A stretch of 64,000 nt of DNA from Stromatinia cepivora (Eukaryota > Ascomycota > Leotiomycetes > Helotiales > Sclerotiniaceae): assembly GCA_014898415.1 (NCBI GenBank), contig RCTD01000009.1:1178001-1242000 (forward strand), given 5' to 3'. A program made the position numbers and the translations under genes. Numbering within the stretch: position 1 is the first letter of the stretch; the number at the start of each line of letters is the position of its first letter. Below are positions 37,967-50,648 of this stretch, piece by piece. The notes under the pieces were generated by a model that did not search any database, was not told where the DNA came from, and worked only from the letters and a program-made list of their open reading frames with translations.

Positions 37967-39945
37967 ATGGCTCCAAACGAATACAATCTTTGTTAGTAAA
38001 TTCCCTTCTCAGAGACATCTTTTACCAATGGTCATTATATCAATGCCCCTGCCGACAATTTATTCTTATTTCTTTTGATTTTGATACCCATTGTTGATGG
38101 GTGATACTTACTATTATGTTCAATTTAGACACTACCAAGCGGGCCGCGCGAAAAGAAGCATGGCATGGTCCAGGAACAGAATGGAACCCTTTTTCAAAAA
38201 CCACAAGACGCAGTAGTACATTTCCAGCTCAACTCCCCGATGAGGAAGCTTTAAGAAATTTGGAGGAACCTGGCTTACGAACCGTAAATACTGAAAATGG
38301 CCCACGATCATCAGCTAGCCAAGCGCCGTTTTTTACTCAGCAAGGTGAAGGTGCAGTGGAGATGCAGGAGTTGGAGAAGACACCTACGAATAATGGTGGA
38401 CGGCCTAGCGATCCAAGTACGGATGAAACAATTGTTGGAAGGCGATCATCGCGACAACCCAGTGTGGAAGAGAAGGCTCGACGAAGATTCCTCAGCAGAT
38501 GGACCAAAAAGGACAGGGAACAGGTAGATGGCGAAGAGAAGAAGAAAGGAGGAATCTTCAGAGGAAAGGATTTGAAGCATGAACCTTTCACCGTCAGGAA
38601 TCAATTGCAAAACACCATTTTCAATTCGTGGATCAACATTTTACTCATAGCTGCACCGGTCGGTATCGCGCTCAACTACGCCAAGGTCAATGGGATTATA
38701 ATTTTCGTGGTCAACTTCATTGCTATCATACCATTGGCTGCTATGTTAAGTTTTGCTACCGAGGAAATTTCTCTCCATGTAGGTGAAAGTTTAGGAGGCT
38801 TGCTAAATGCTTCTTTCGGGTATGTATCACACATCGCTCTCTATGATCTCGACTAACATTAATCAGAAATGCCGTCGAAATGATCGTTGCGATTATTGCG
38901 CTAGCGAAAGGAGAAGTTCTCATTGTCCAAACCTCTTTGGTTGGCAGTATTTTGTCCAATTTATTACTCGTCATGGGAATGTGCTTCTTCTTTGGAGGAC
39001 TCAGAAGAGAAGAACAATTCTTCAATCAAACAGTTGCTCAAACGGCTGCAAGTTTATTGGCCCTCGCTATAGCCAGTGTTATCGTCCCTACCGCCTTCGA
39101 TTTATGGAGCACAACAACCGATGCTCCAATTGCGGCTATCTCTCGTGGTACCTCAGTCATTCTTCTCGTGGTATACATCGGCTATCTTTACTTCCAATTG
39201 CATACACACGCTACAATTTTCAATGAGGAGAGTCAAAAGGTACCAATGAAGCCACGCAAGAATGCTTTACCTCAAGGTGCGATCGCAAAGACTTTGGTCA
39301 AGGCTGGTGGAATTGGGGCGGGACCTGGAAGAGCGAACATCACGGAGCGACCACCTAATGACGAACTCATCAACCCAAACGCACATGAAGAGGAAGAGGA
39401 GGAAGGAGAAGGACCACAATTACATATCTTGGTCGCCTGGGCTACACTTGCAGGTTGCACTGCTATTATTGGACTTTGCGCAGAATTCATGGTTGATAGT
39501 ATTAGCGCAATTACTGCTAATGGTGCAATCTCAGAAGAATTTGTTGGTCTTATTCTCCTTCCTATCGTTGGAAATGCGGCAGAGCATGCCACTGCAGTAA
39601 CGGTTGCTTGCAAGGATAAGATGGATCTTGCAATTGGTGTCGCCGTTGGTTCTAGTATGCAAGTCGCGTTGTTCCTTATCCCCTTGCTGGTCGTCATCGG
39701 ATGGATCATGGGCAACGATGCAATGAACTTGAGTTTCGATGGTTTCCAGGTTGCTGTCCTTTTTGTGGCTATCCTACTTGTCAACTATTTGATTGGTGAT
39801 GGTAAGAGTCATTGGTTGGAAGGAATGCTTTTACAATGCCTGTACATGTGAGTTCTATTTCCCGTCTTCACGCTATCTTCTACTGACATTCAATAGAATC
39901 ATCGCAGTATGTGCTTGGTACTACCCAGCAACAGGTGCTGCATAA
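37967..39945 (+). CDS. VCX1: Vacuolar Ca2+/H+ exchanger, VCX1/CAX family
   Basis: Four exons: 37967-37991, 38129-38819, 38867-39847 and 39897-39945 (581 residues, all junctions in frame). The tiny first exon encodes MAPNEYNL and is followed by a GTTAGT...TTTAG intron. The product has a long polar N-terminus of about 170 residues with a basic stretch (ARRRFLSRWTKKDRE), then about ten membrane segments in two halves. The two alpha-repeat signatures of the CaCA superfamily are present: GNAVEMIVAIIAL in the first half (split by intron 2) and GNAAEHATAVTVA in the second. Between them is an acidic loop, HEEEEEEGEGP, a feature of fungal and plant CAX proteins. It exchanges cytosolic Ca2+ for vacuolar H+ and so helps end Ca2+ signals downstream of calcineurin. 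It is intact and of typical length for filamentous-fungal members. Confidence 0.95.
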
Positions 39946-42878
39946 ATGAAAATATATCAAAATATTCCAAGCCAAAGATCATACGTTTGGCTCAATATAG
40001 AGCTAATACTCATATAATATATTGAAGTCCAACTTTTATTGGTATTTTGGGCCGATCTCAACGCGGCCAATTCCGATGTTTCATTACGAGGTTATTCTTT
40101 TCACAGTCACACCCACCCTCGATATTTACAGCAAACACAATTCATTATTTAATGTTTACGCCATCCCTTCATCATTGCTTCTTTTCATACCTTACAGACC
40201 TCAGTGCATCAAATACGGCGCCATACACCGACTGTACAATATGAATACCACCTACCTTCACGCATGTACATAACCTGCAAAATCTCGGGCGTTTTTTATG
40301 CAAGGGTGGTTCTTTTGCTACCTTGGTTAGGTGTCATAGGAGTTAGATTTGATACATATTATTCGCCTTCGTTCGCATTTTCGGTGGAAGAACATAGATA
40401 GTTTAAGACGAATGTGGCATGATTGCAAGATACCAAATAGAATTTGCGAGGGACAGCGGGAAAAGATTTTGTAGATTTTTTGGAATAGATTAGATACATA
40501 AGAATGATCTTGAGCATATGGATTTAGTTAATAAGGAATTCCATGATGGATGAATGAAAATGGGTGTGTGTGTGAATGAATAGATGAATGGTGTTTTAGT
40601 CTTTGGATTCCGAAATTGGAGATCTGATGATGGAGAGAGATTATTTGAAGGTAGGTGGCTAGCTAGCTAGCTGCTCATCTCATGGTTTTAAATATGTTGT
40701 TGGTTGGTGTCTAAGTAGATTTTTCAATATGAAATATTTGTATTTGTGTTTGCTTTATTGATTTTCGAGGAAATGGGTTGATTTAATTTGAGTTTTGATA
40801 TCGGATGTTTGAAGGATGCTGGGGAAGATAGACGATTGTCTTTTGAAGGGGATGGTTCGTACCGATTCCGTCACCTCACCTGGGACAAGCTGCTTCTTGC
40901 ATACACTGAAAAAGATGAGAGTAATCGCTAGCTAGTAGGATTAAATTTGCATTGGTTGGGTAATATTGGATCCTGAAGTTTTTTCTTGTTATGAATTGTA
41001 GCTCGCTTCTTTATTTGAGCTGGGGTTTGTTGATTCGAGCTGGCTATTTGTGACGGGATAGAAGTGCTGTATGAGAGAAGTCAGCATTAGATATGTAGTT
41101 ATTGATCTGTGTGATAAGTTAAGATGCCCTGGCTCACATATCTTGGATTAGCTGCTGGTGTTGCAAGATTAGTTGACTCCTTCAGGGTTGAGATCATGGG
41201 GAAGTCTTCCTACTTTTCAGAAGTCTACGAGTTCTACTGTTGATCGGGAATCTCGGATAGCTGCTGATTGACCTATGATAAATTTTAGTTATATGAAATG
41301 AATACTTTTCATAGATTAGCTGGTATGTTTATGACTAATGGGTCCTCGAATTTTGTGTTATTGGAGTTCGTCTTGATTGTATCGCGCTTAGGTTATGTAT
41401 TAGTAAAAGTGAGATCTTGAGGATTGATGTATATATTTTGGAGGGTTGGAAAATTATCGGTGTTTTTTGCTTGAGATCGGTCATGATGGAAGGTGGGGAA
41501 CATGAGATGCTGATACGAGGTGAGATAGACATTTGACTTTGGATTTGCATTGCATTGCATTGCATTTTTTCAGCTAGTGTTAAATGTTAAGAATTTCTGG
41601 TTGATTAAAGTGTAAGAATGGCACCAAGATAGTATTAGGATCAGGATTTGAAGTAGTCCAAGGGAGTAGATCGAAGCGTTGATACAATATATTGGCTTGT
41701 CTGCTGTTTTCTATCATCCGATAGATGTACCATGACATCTTCATTATAAAGCCAAGCACAGCACGGTGGCCAAATGAATACGTGAACCTCTTCCTTGTAC
41801 ATTGTTTAAATTGTACGTTGAACATTCATTATTGCCTATATCTGCAATTGATCATCCCAATTAATACCATCTTTGGTTGACGTTGAAATTCCCTAATATA
41901 ATTCCTTCTAAGCCTCTGACACATGACCGCTCTGCTGGAACTTCTTAAGATTAGGAAACTAGTGAATAGAACCGATCTCACAGGGAAAATAGTTTTATGA
42001 TATCACGGCATAAAGGGTTTCCTTGGCGTTTTATTGACTCGCTTAAAATCACTCTTCTTCCTCTCTTGAGTCTCTACATATGAATTTTGTGGTAGCTAGT
42101 TTGATGTAGTAAGTTGAATAAGTGCAAAGTCAGGGCAAATGTTGATGAAGGATATGCTATAGTAGTGAGTTGTACTCCGACCTTGAATCCCTGCTTATCC
42201 CATCCCTATCTCTTCCAACAGCGAGCTCCGAGCTCGAACTTACTCTGTCAAAAGATCGTTCTATCTGGCTGTCTTGAGATTGAAAGCTAGTGAATTTAAT
42301 CTAACCTCAAGAGAGACGAATAATACGACATCGCCGCGTCATATTTCTTATCAGCTACTCATTGATCCAGTCAAGATCAATCCTCTTATTCTTCTTTTCA
42401 ATCCCTGTTCATGGGCTTTCCCGACTTTTGAATTAATTATGAGTTTAAAAGTAGATTTATGCTATATGTAGGCAGTACTGGTAGTATGGACTTTGAAGAG
42501 CGCAGGGGAAATGGAGAAGTATTTATGAAGTGCATCGTATATGCCATGGCTGCAAGTGACTTATATCCCGCCCTTGTCAAACTCCATTCGCAATCTCTTA
42601 TCGTCTAGTCTCTATTTCTCCTAAATACGAGCTCCGGAACAGGAGATCAGTCTTCGATACATACCTCGGAAGTTTGGAGGCTTTTATTCTGTGTCGTACC
42701 GTGCCGTGTCACGTCTCGAATTTGAATAAGATGAAATCCAGTGAATCGAGGTAATTCAAGAAAAAAGAGATTAAGCCATATGATTCACGTAAAATTACAG
42801 TTAGCTTGTAAGTTTGACCTACTTAGAATTTTGCTTTTTCGTTTGCCCCCTTCTTCTTGATTTTTTCCTCGAACAACC
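39946..42878. other. 2.9-kb intergenic region
   Basis: I see no coding region. It contains the 3' flank of the exchanger gene, a GCTAGCTAGCTAGCT tract near 40657-40673 and a short GCATT repeat at 41545-41566. All open frames are short and lack conserved motifs or splice partners. Confidence 0.5.
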
Positions 42879-44172
42879 ATGTCTAGGTCTCAAATAGAGG
42901 CCATGTTGGCAGATATAGATCCAGTACGCTGTTCTTCCTTTCTTCTTTACCCTTGTTTTTTTATACGCAATATTACGCAGTTGCTTCATACTCAAAGTAC
43001 AAGCATTAGTTGTTCATAAAATTATTTTGCTGTATTTGGGTTGTAGCGAGGTGTAAATGCATTTGATTGGTCCGATTGATTCGGTTAGAGCACGGTCTTG
43101 TCTTGTTCAAACTCTTCGTACTTCTTTCATCTAATCTCCAGACAGAGTTAATTACGACACCACTAACTTATTTCTTCCTGTCTAGTCTTTCATAGAGGAT
43201 TATCAACAACTAGTGAAGTTGGAAAGACAGTGGGGATGGATGGGGATGCTTGGCCTGCTGGTGGTGGGTTTCTGCTGCTTCTTTTGTTTGAAATTTCTTG
43301 TTTCTTGCGCCAGCGCCATTCATCCACGACCCTGGAGTTACTTTCTGCTAAGTTACTGCACCCTTATTGGTTGAAAAGGAGCAGAGGATTATATCACAGT
43401 CTTCTCGACTACCGTCTCCATTGTCCTTGAGAAAGCAATAAGCTGTTGTATTCTCCTTGGATCTAGATTCGAGAATTGTCTATAGTTCTTTTATTCATAC
43501 CAGCTCTAACTTCAATTATCCTCGTTTTTTTTTTTCAACAAAAGATAGTCCTTGCAGTTCTCAAAATCAGCCTTTTCCTTACCATCCGCACATCTGCATT
43601 CGAGGTCTATGGTTGTTCTAATGATACTACTTTCCATTTCCGTTGTCCTTAAATCTTGTTCAAGAATAGTTGGTTCTTGTCATTTTTAAAACTAATTGTT
43701 CCATGCAATCTGTACAATTACATTTTAAGACCAGTCAATTTCCTTGTCTCAGAAGCTTCTCATACCTAGCTGTCCCTTGAATAGCAAGAACATTTGTTTA
43801 TATCTGTGCTTCACAAAGACATCCCTTCAATGGTCTTCTTCAGAGTATCTTGGAGAAGAACCTTTAATCTTACATTAAAACTGCTTTTCTCCTTGTTTTT
43901 CTCGATCATCTCTTCGAGAATAGTCTTTATTTTGTTATACTTAATGGGACTTCACTTTTCGGCTGAACTGTCTTCATTGTTTCAAGTTACTACAATAATC
44001 CTGTCATCCGACAATGTCTATTCACTACTCTAAAATTCAGTCACTTTCACCGCCTTCCAACCAATTTCCTATACCTCAATCTTATTTTCAAAGCTGACTT
44101 TTTCTTTATGATACAGCCGCAGCCCAAGTTGCGCCAGAACCAGAACCTTGGGTCATCGATCCTGGTGAGTCT
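42879..44172 (+). other. Possible 5' exon and long intron/leader of the TPK-repeat gene
   Basis: An ATG at 42879 opens MSRSQIEAMLADIDP. Just downstream of a TATGATACAG acceptor at about 44118 the sequence reads AAQVAPEPEPWVIDPGESMPQL in frame with the main gene. The two would make a sensible N-terminus (DIDP then AAAQV), but no GT donor gives the right phase: the nearest, GTACGC at 42924, is in phase 0 and the exon needs phase 1. Either another small exon or a different donor is used, or 44173 is the real start. The 1.2 kb between has no other gene and is pyrimidine-rich. Confidence 0.35.
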
Positions 44173-46283
44173 ATGCCTCAATTACCTAATATCCACACCT
44201 TCTTATCCAAACTCTCCACAGCACTCACAATGGTCAACCAGATTGAGCCAATGCTCGAACCAATGTATTTGGGCGACGAGCGGTTTCGACGCTGGCCATC
44301 CCCAACTAGAAATGCGGGGTTGTACCTCGAATTCTCTCTTCAAGTCTTAAACAATCGCGACAATACCCCCTTCGCCATCACCATGCCATCAGAGCTCTAT
44401 CTCTATATCAAGAAGGCACAGAGATTTCGCGACGCGATGCCCAACGTCGATCTTGCCGATATGTCTGGAGATTACTTTGTTGACGGCGATTTCCCTTGGC
44501 CTGACTTTCGAGACGTTCAGAACCCCCCAATCTCAGAGAATCAACTCGATAGCATTGGTTATAATATGGATCTGACTGATTCCGAACTCACTGGTCCAAT
44601 CCTGGGTCCAGCGCTGGATGACGAAGATTTTGTTGTTCAGAAATTGGATTTGGAGTATAAGAGGACCGCGGAAGAGCCTTTTGAGAATATCCCAATGGGA
44701 TTGTATGAACATAGCTTTTTTGATGGTAGGAGACAGAGTTATGACACTGCTATGGGGTATGTTTTGAGTTATATTATCAAATTTCATTGTTTGAGACTGA
44801 TTTATTCTATGTATATAGAGCTGGAGAAGGAATGCAAATACCAACATGGACACATAGAGGTTTCGATGCTCCTGCCGACGATGAAGATGTAAGTCTTTCG
44901 CCCCCTTATATTGCCCTTCTTTCATCTTCCTCCACTTCTACCTCAATATTCTCAACGATATTTTTACTAACACCTGCTACACAGATCGCGTCGTTAGATC
45001 GTCAAGAAGTTCGCAAAGCTCTTAGAGACTACGACATGACCTACCGCGCCAGCTACCTAAACCCAGCCTTCCAACCAGAGACAAAACCGGTCCCACCACG
45101 AACAGCAGGTTCTATGACGAATTGGTATCGAAAGGGTCCAGTAGGACGTGGTCCAAAGCCTCCTCCAAAGGTGCGACAGGATGTTGCGGATAAAATTGCT
45201 GAGAATTACAGATGGCTTCTTCAAGAAGATACTCCAGCCAAAGGCAATGGAGATGTTGAGATGGGTGGAGTGAGTACAAGTGGTGGACTAGATACTGATG
45301 GTATGGAAGATACCGTCGTAAGGCGCGCTGCAAATGATGCTCCTGGTCCTATAGGATACAAGACTGGAGCTTGTTTAGGAGTTGTCCCTACAAATACATC
45401 GAATACTACTGGGAGTAATGCACCAGGTCCCTTTGTATATAATTTTGGAGCTGGTGGAAGAAGTGGTATGATTAGCACAGCAGGGCCTTCAGAATACAAC
45501 TTTGGATTGATCCCGGGAGATACCGTTGGTATGAGAGAAAAGGATGGAAGAAATACTTTGAACAATTCACAGCGCCTTTTTCCGGAATCCCAATATACTT
45601 CAAGCCCTACAACATATCGCAGCGATGTCCCATCCAACATCAACACTCAAACCATCGGCGAAGTCCAATCTCGAGGTTTTACTCATCAAAACACCTTTAC
45701 CACTGAAGCTGCGGGCAAAGTCATTCTTCAAACACCATCCATGGCGCGAGATTACGGCATTGAGAACTTGGTCACTCCAAAGAATGTGTCTAAAAAGGGT
45801 GCCTCGCGAGATAGTGAGGATGGGGACTGGGAGCCAGAAAAGGAGCAAAAGGCTACTAAGAGGAGTACCACTAGGAAGACAGCCACAGCTAAGGCTGCTA
45901 CTCCTAAGATAGCCACTCCTAAGGCCGCTACGCCTAGAGCTAAGAAGACAAAGAACCTTATATCCGGCAGCGCTACTGCACCCAACCCCATGAAACCCGT
46001 TACTACTCCGAAAGCCAGAAACCCGAAAACTGCTGGCCGCAAAAGTACCACGCCAAAGACCACGACTCCCAAGAGTGCCACCCACAAGACTGTCGCCACT
46101 ATGTCAGGCACACCTAAAGCCGGTACTCCCAAAGCCAGTGTATCCAGAGCTAAACACCCTGCAGCTGCTAAAACCTCGAATCCTAACCTCATCCCCAAAA
46201 AGCCCACCCCCAAGAAAAGTGCTTCGGGAGAAAGTGCAGATGGAAGCTGGGAGCCCGACGACGATGACATGTACGATGCTTAA
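44173..46283 (+). CDS. Uncharacterised protein with histone H1-like Thr-Pro-Lys repeats
   Basis: Exons are 44173-44756, 44819-44888 and 44985-46283 (650 residues from this start; the N-terminus may extend upstream). Residues 1-230 form a compact-looking region (RFRRWPSPTRNAGLYLEF, then FVVQKLDLEYKRTAEEPF) that I do not recognise. The middle is Gly/Ser/Asn-rich, with GPIGYKTGA, GPFVYNFGA and GPSEYNFG as three loose repeats. The last 150 residues are Lys/Ala/Thr/Pro-rich with many TPK/TPKxAT motifs resembling SPKK DNA minor-groove binders of histone H1. This basic tail is bracketed by two acidic copies of DGxWEP (EDGDWEPEKE and ADGSWEPDDDD). A nuclear, chromatin-associated role is inference. 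The 96-bp last intron is in frame and stop-free, so its retention would simply add 32 residues. Confidence 0.8.
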
Positions 46284-47104
46284 CTTGTACGATGCTTAAC
46301 TAATTCTTTCACTATTATTCGGGAGCTCCTCGGATCTGGCGCAACTTGTTTTCGGCTTTTGAGGATACCAGGCTTTGGTTTGCGTGGAGGATGTGCAGCA
46401 CTTGTGCGTTTAATATGGAGAGCTTTTCGAGATTTTGCAAAGGCATGGTGTTTAATGGAAGGATAATTAATGTGGAGGTTTCCGCGCGGGCGCTCCCTAT
46501 GTATGTAATGTCTTTTCGGCTCTTGATGATACCCCTACTTTGGTGTTGAGGAAGTTCTTGCTTCACGTGTTGCATTAGACAGATATTTCCGTCCATCAAG
46601 ATTTTTCAAAGATACATCGAGTAAAAGAATAGAATAGATCGGTAAATCTTTGATACTCAGAAGAAAGGCATTAAAATGACTTTAGAACAAACAATGATAA
46701 AGACTTAAAAAATTTGTGTTTCTGCAGTATGTATTCATGAAGGAATCAATAATTGACTTCTTGAGAGACTCTCAAGATATAACAAATGAAACAATCAATT
46801 ATTGATTTTATCTTTAGTTCTATCAATTTTTATAAGCCACCATAGAGCCATATATTCCTATCCCCATTACCATCCAGTGCCGGTTCCGATATCAATTATA
46901 TGAATATGACCAAAATTTCCCCCCTTCCGCACCGCCACAAAACCATCCTATAACAATGATACAACAACCGCCCATCTACCCCATCCATATAACCCCGAAG
47001 CAACTCCCATAGCCATCCCACCCACCCAATACCGTACACCAACCTATACTCATACAAGTGACCGCCCAACCACCCACCCATCAATCTATGCTTCGCCTCA
47101 TATC
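46284..47104. other. Intergenic, converging 3' ends
   Basis: This lies between the convergent TPK-repeat gene and the small minus-strand gene. No coding frame is supported; both 3' untranslated regions must be here. The first 20 bases repeat the tail of the coding sequence (GTACGATGCTTAACT twice), a short local duplication across the stop codon. Confidence 0.5.
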
Positions 47105-47520
47105 TTAATGACCATACATGTATCCCTTACTAGCCCTTCTCGCATGATAAACTACACTCCTCCCAATTCCACATCCATGAGACCCCGTCCTGGAATGTGA
47201 TTCCGATATATCCGAATCGTAGCATCGATTGAGATTTGCGTGGTGATTATCCGAAGCGACGGCTGTCGATGCAATGGCTTTCTCTTTCATGAGTGATATT
47301 CTGTGATCTGTCATTAGCACACTGAGCATATGAGATGAGGGATGAGTGGTAAGTAGGCTAACTTACTCATCCTCAGAATAGCCGGGGAGATTTACTGCTG
47401 GGCCTTCTTGGAAGTTGAAGGGTGCGCTCTGTGATTACTATGTTAGAGCTGTTGTATATCGGAATTGCAAGTGATAAAGATGCTTACGATAGATAAAGGT
47501 TTAGGTGTTTTTGGCTTCAT
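47105..47520 (-). CDS. Small three-exon protein of unknown function (96 aa)
   Basis: Exons are 47488-47520, 47367-47428 and 47105-47300, with clean borders (GTAAGC...CAG and GTAAGT...CAG), totalling exactly 97 codons. The N-terminus, MKPKTPKPLSI, is followed by SAPFNFQEGPAVNLPGYSEDE and then ISLMKEKAIASTA. The rest is Ser/His/Arg-rich, ends KGYMYGH and contains no membrane segment. The pattern 'SAPFNF...LPGYSEDE-(I)SLMKEKA' looks conserved to me among filamentous fungi, but I cannot name the family. The exact frame preservation across three small exons is the main support. Confidence 0.62.
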
Positions 47521-49077
47521 TCGGAAGGTTTCAGCACATTTATTACTGAATTTTGAAAATGTTGCTTTGAGTTGCATGCAGGACATTTTGACAAGTGATT
47601 GAATGTGAATTGAGACGAAAGTATGTGCGTATACAAGTATATATCTGGTGATATTTTGATGATAGGCTATTGTTATATTGGTAGATGAATGTCCTCGTGA
47701 TGATATTTTATAGATTGAGAACGGGTATGGAAGATAGACGCGCTTTTCTGAAACGATGAATATGCAGGATATTGGAAGACGCGTGACGAGGAATGACTGT
47801 AATTAATGACACAAAAAAAGGAAAAAATAACTGATGATGTATGTTGCTGACTGTAAAAGAAGAAGAAGAAGAAGAATTGCTGAAGAGCTGTCTGCCAATA
47901 CCTCGAAAACAAGACTGGCGATAATTGAACAAGATATATGGAAAAAGAAAAAAGAGAGAGGAAGGTTTTTTTTTGGAGATGATTGCCAGTTTGCTGTCAA
48001 GGGCAACGACACTATCAAATGAGAAATTACACAGAGTCAGTACTACAATGAGTACCACTTCGGGTGCATTCAAATTCCCATTCTTTGGTACGCCCCAAAG
48101 TAACGGCAATCCGGCGACGTAACGTGGCGGATTCCTTACTCCAGAACTTAAGGGAAATGGGAATTTCCTTGATTGCCCCCCCCCCCTCTTATCAGATGAG
48201 GCCCTTCTGGAATGTTGATGACCAACAAGATGGTGAAATGTATCGCTTGTTTTCTACCAAAACCCACCAAATCTATCAAAGGGGTTGATGAGCTGAATAC
48301 GTTTAATGTCAAAAGAATCTAGATAGTCAAAGTCAGTAATACCTAATACCCTAGATACTAATAATAGCAAAATCTATGAAGGAGTTCCATTTTGACATGA
48401 CTGACTTGGAAGCAAATTTGATGACTTAACTGAATTACCTTCAATAAATATGATGTACAGATTAAAATCAAAGAGGCACGGAATGACGCCCAAGAACATA
48501 CCGGAATAAGGGAAAAGCGTGGAAATGTGAGGGAGCACGACAGGAAGATAGGAAGGGTTGATCATGTGATGAATTTTTCATTTCATTAGATTTTCCCCTT
48601 CAATTCTTTGCAGTAAGGCTTAATTCTCGCCCATTTTTTTCAATTCATTTGTCCAATCAAATTGCTCCCTTACGTTACCTTAAGAAATGGATCAACATTA
48701 ACTTAAACCTTTACCAAACCTCCACTTGACACAAGGAATTCTTCGAGATTGTATCACTAATAAAATGTGCATATTGCTTGCCCCAAATTGTAATCTGTGT
48801 TCCAATGGCGTCGAAGCGCCATGGCCCGTCAATGCCAGATTGACATTCGACATGTGTGGAACTTGAACATCAAAAGAGTTTCAGCACCGTGGAAAATGTT
48901 AAGGTATATTCGTCATTCGTCTATATGAATCCTTCCGTCGCTTATTTCTACTCGAATGCTCGCTTTCGACTTGAGCTTATCGATTTGTGGCTCTTATTTC
49001 TGGGGTGAAAAGGCTCAAAAGTCGTTCGAGAGTTCTGTATCACAAGCACACAAGTGTAGAAGTAATACTCAAAACCC
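47521..49077. other. 1.5-kb intergenic region
   Basis: It holds the promoter of the small gene and the 3' side of the aldehyde dehydrogenase. A short (AAG)n tract is at 47858-47876 and a C10-12 run at 48177-48187. No conserved coding frame is seen on either strand. Confidence 0.5.
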
Positions 49078-50648
49078 TCATTTAGGGTAATCCTTCAAGT
49101 GGTAGCTCTTCAGCTTGACGAATTGTTCAAAGCCAAATTTACTTAGAGTAACGCCCCTTCCGGAATTTTTCCATCCAGTCCATGCAAGGTCCTATCAATA
49201 CTTGTGAGCCATGTTCATGATCATGTACATCTAGGGGCAAAGTGACTTACAGGGCTTGGATAATCACATCTGTTCACAAAGACAGTTCCAGCCTCTACAT
49301 CTTCAACTAATTCGGCTGCTTTTGCCGTGTCTTTCGTCCATATCGAGGCGGTCAACCCAAATTCACTGTCATTCATGAGTTTTATGGCTTCGTCATCACT
49401 CTTGACTTTCATCACCGGAATGACGGGACCGAAAGTCTCTTCAGTCATCACAGTCATGCTATGATCAACATTACCAAGCAACGTCGGCTTAACGTAGTTG
49501 CCTTCTGGAGGAGGAGTCTTGAAGGTCTCATTCTCGGGAGTGAGATCCTTGGCACCTTTATCTAATGCATCCTTGATGTGTGCCTCGATCGTTTCCTTTG
49601 ACCTTTTTGAGACGACGGGGCCGACATGCTGCATAAGCAAGTAGTAAGTATTGAGCCAGCGAAAATTGTGTGTGAGGTACTTACCGTCTCCTTGTTGAAA
49701 GGATCACCCAATTTGTAGTTCTTCAAGACATTCTGCAACGCCTCAATGAATTCATCATGGATCTTCTCATCAACATAGATTCTTTCCAAACTGCAACAAC
49801 TTTGGCCCGAGTTGAAAATAGCTCCATCGACGATCTCCTCAGCCGCCCAGGCTACATCGACATCTCCTCTTACGTATGCGGGATCCTTGCCACCAAGTTC
49901 GAGACCAACATTCACGATTCTGTCTGCTGCAGCCTTAGCTGTAGCCAAACCACCAGCTACAGATCCAGTGAAGCACACCAGAGATACTTTTGGATCTCTA
50001 ACAATAGATTCGATAATGAGAGGGGAGCCGCAATGGAAGTATTGGATCACATTATCTGGGAGGCCGGCTTCGGAAAATACAGAGGCAATATGTTCAACGA
50101 TGGTAGGCGTCTGCGGAGATGGCTTCAGGATGACCGAGTTACCTGCAAGGAGAGCAGGTATCAGGGAGTTCACGAGAATAAGATAGGGGTACTATAAAAG
50201 TCATGTTAGCTAGAGAAATAAGGCCCGGAAAGACAACACTTGCGTTCCATGCGAAAAGGATGAGACACGGTCCAACAGGCACCTTTCGAATGAATCTCTT
50301 GAATCCTTTCTCTGCTTCTCCATCGGTATCCTTCAATGCATCTTCACTAATCTTCAAAAGGTATTCTCCCCTCTTCACAGCTGTAGTAACTTCTTTCGCA
50401 GTATAGGCAATGGGTCGGCCCATCTGTTCTGTTAACTCTTTTGCCAATTCATCTTGCTTATCGTTCAAGAGCTTGAGAGCTTTCTTTACAATGTCTTGTC
50501 GTTCTTTCAATGAAGTCTTTCGAAACTTCAAGAATGCCTCGGTGGCAGTGATGGGTAATTGCTGCAGATCTTCCGCAGAGATTCCATTCCTAGTCAAGAC
50601 AGGTTTGTTGGTGATGGGTGAGATAGTAGTAATGGTTTCGACAGACAT
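49078..50648 (-). CDS. NAD(P)-dependent aldehyde dehydrogenase family protein
   Basis: Exons are 50244-50648, 49685-50191, 49251-49628 and 49078-49191 (467 residues, in frame throughout). Conserved landmarks in order: FAWN-YPYLILVNSLIPALLAGN (the first intron splits this), KPSPQTP, FTGSVAGG (cofactor loop), LELGGKDP (catalytic Glu), FNSGQSCCS (catalytic Cys), EETFGPVIPV and AWTGWKNSGRG near the C-terminus. This is the ALDH fold; the length suits a cytosolic enzyme without a targeting peptide. The exact aldehyde substrate cannot be told. The first intron (50192-50243, 52 bp) begins GCAAGT rather than GTAAGT, with branch CTAAC and acceptor TAG: a GC-AG intron, required to keep the frame. It is transcribed divergently from ESF2 with 314 bp between start codons. 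Confidence 0.93.

Noticed and set aside
43230..44033. Two short plus-strand frames inside the long leader/intron
   Set aside because: Hydrophobic low-complexity products of pyrimidine-rich DNA; no support as exons.
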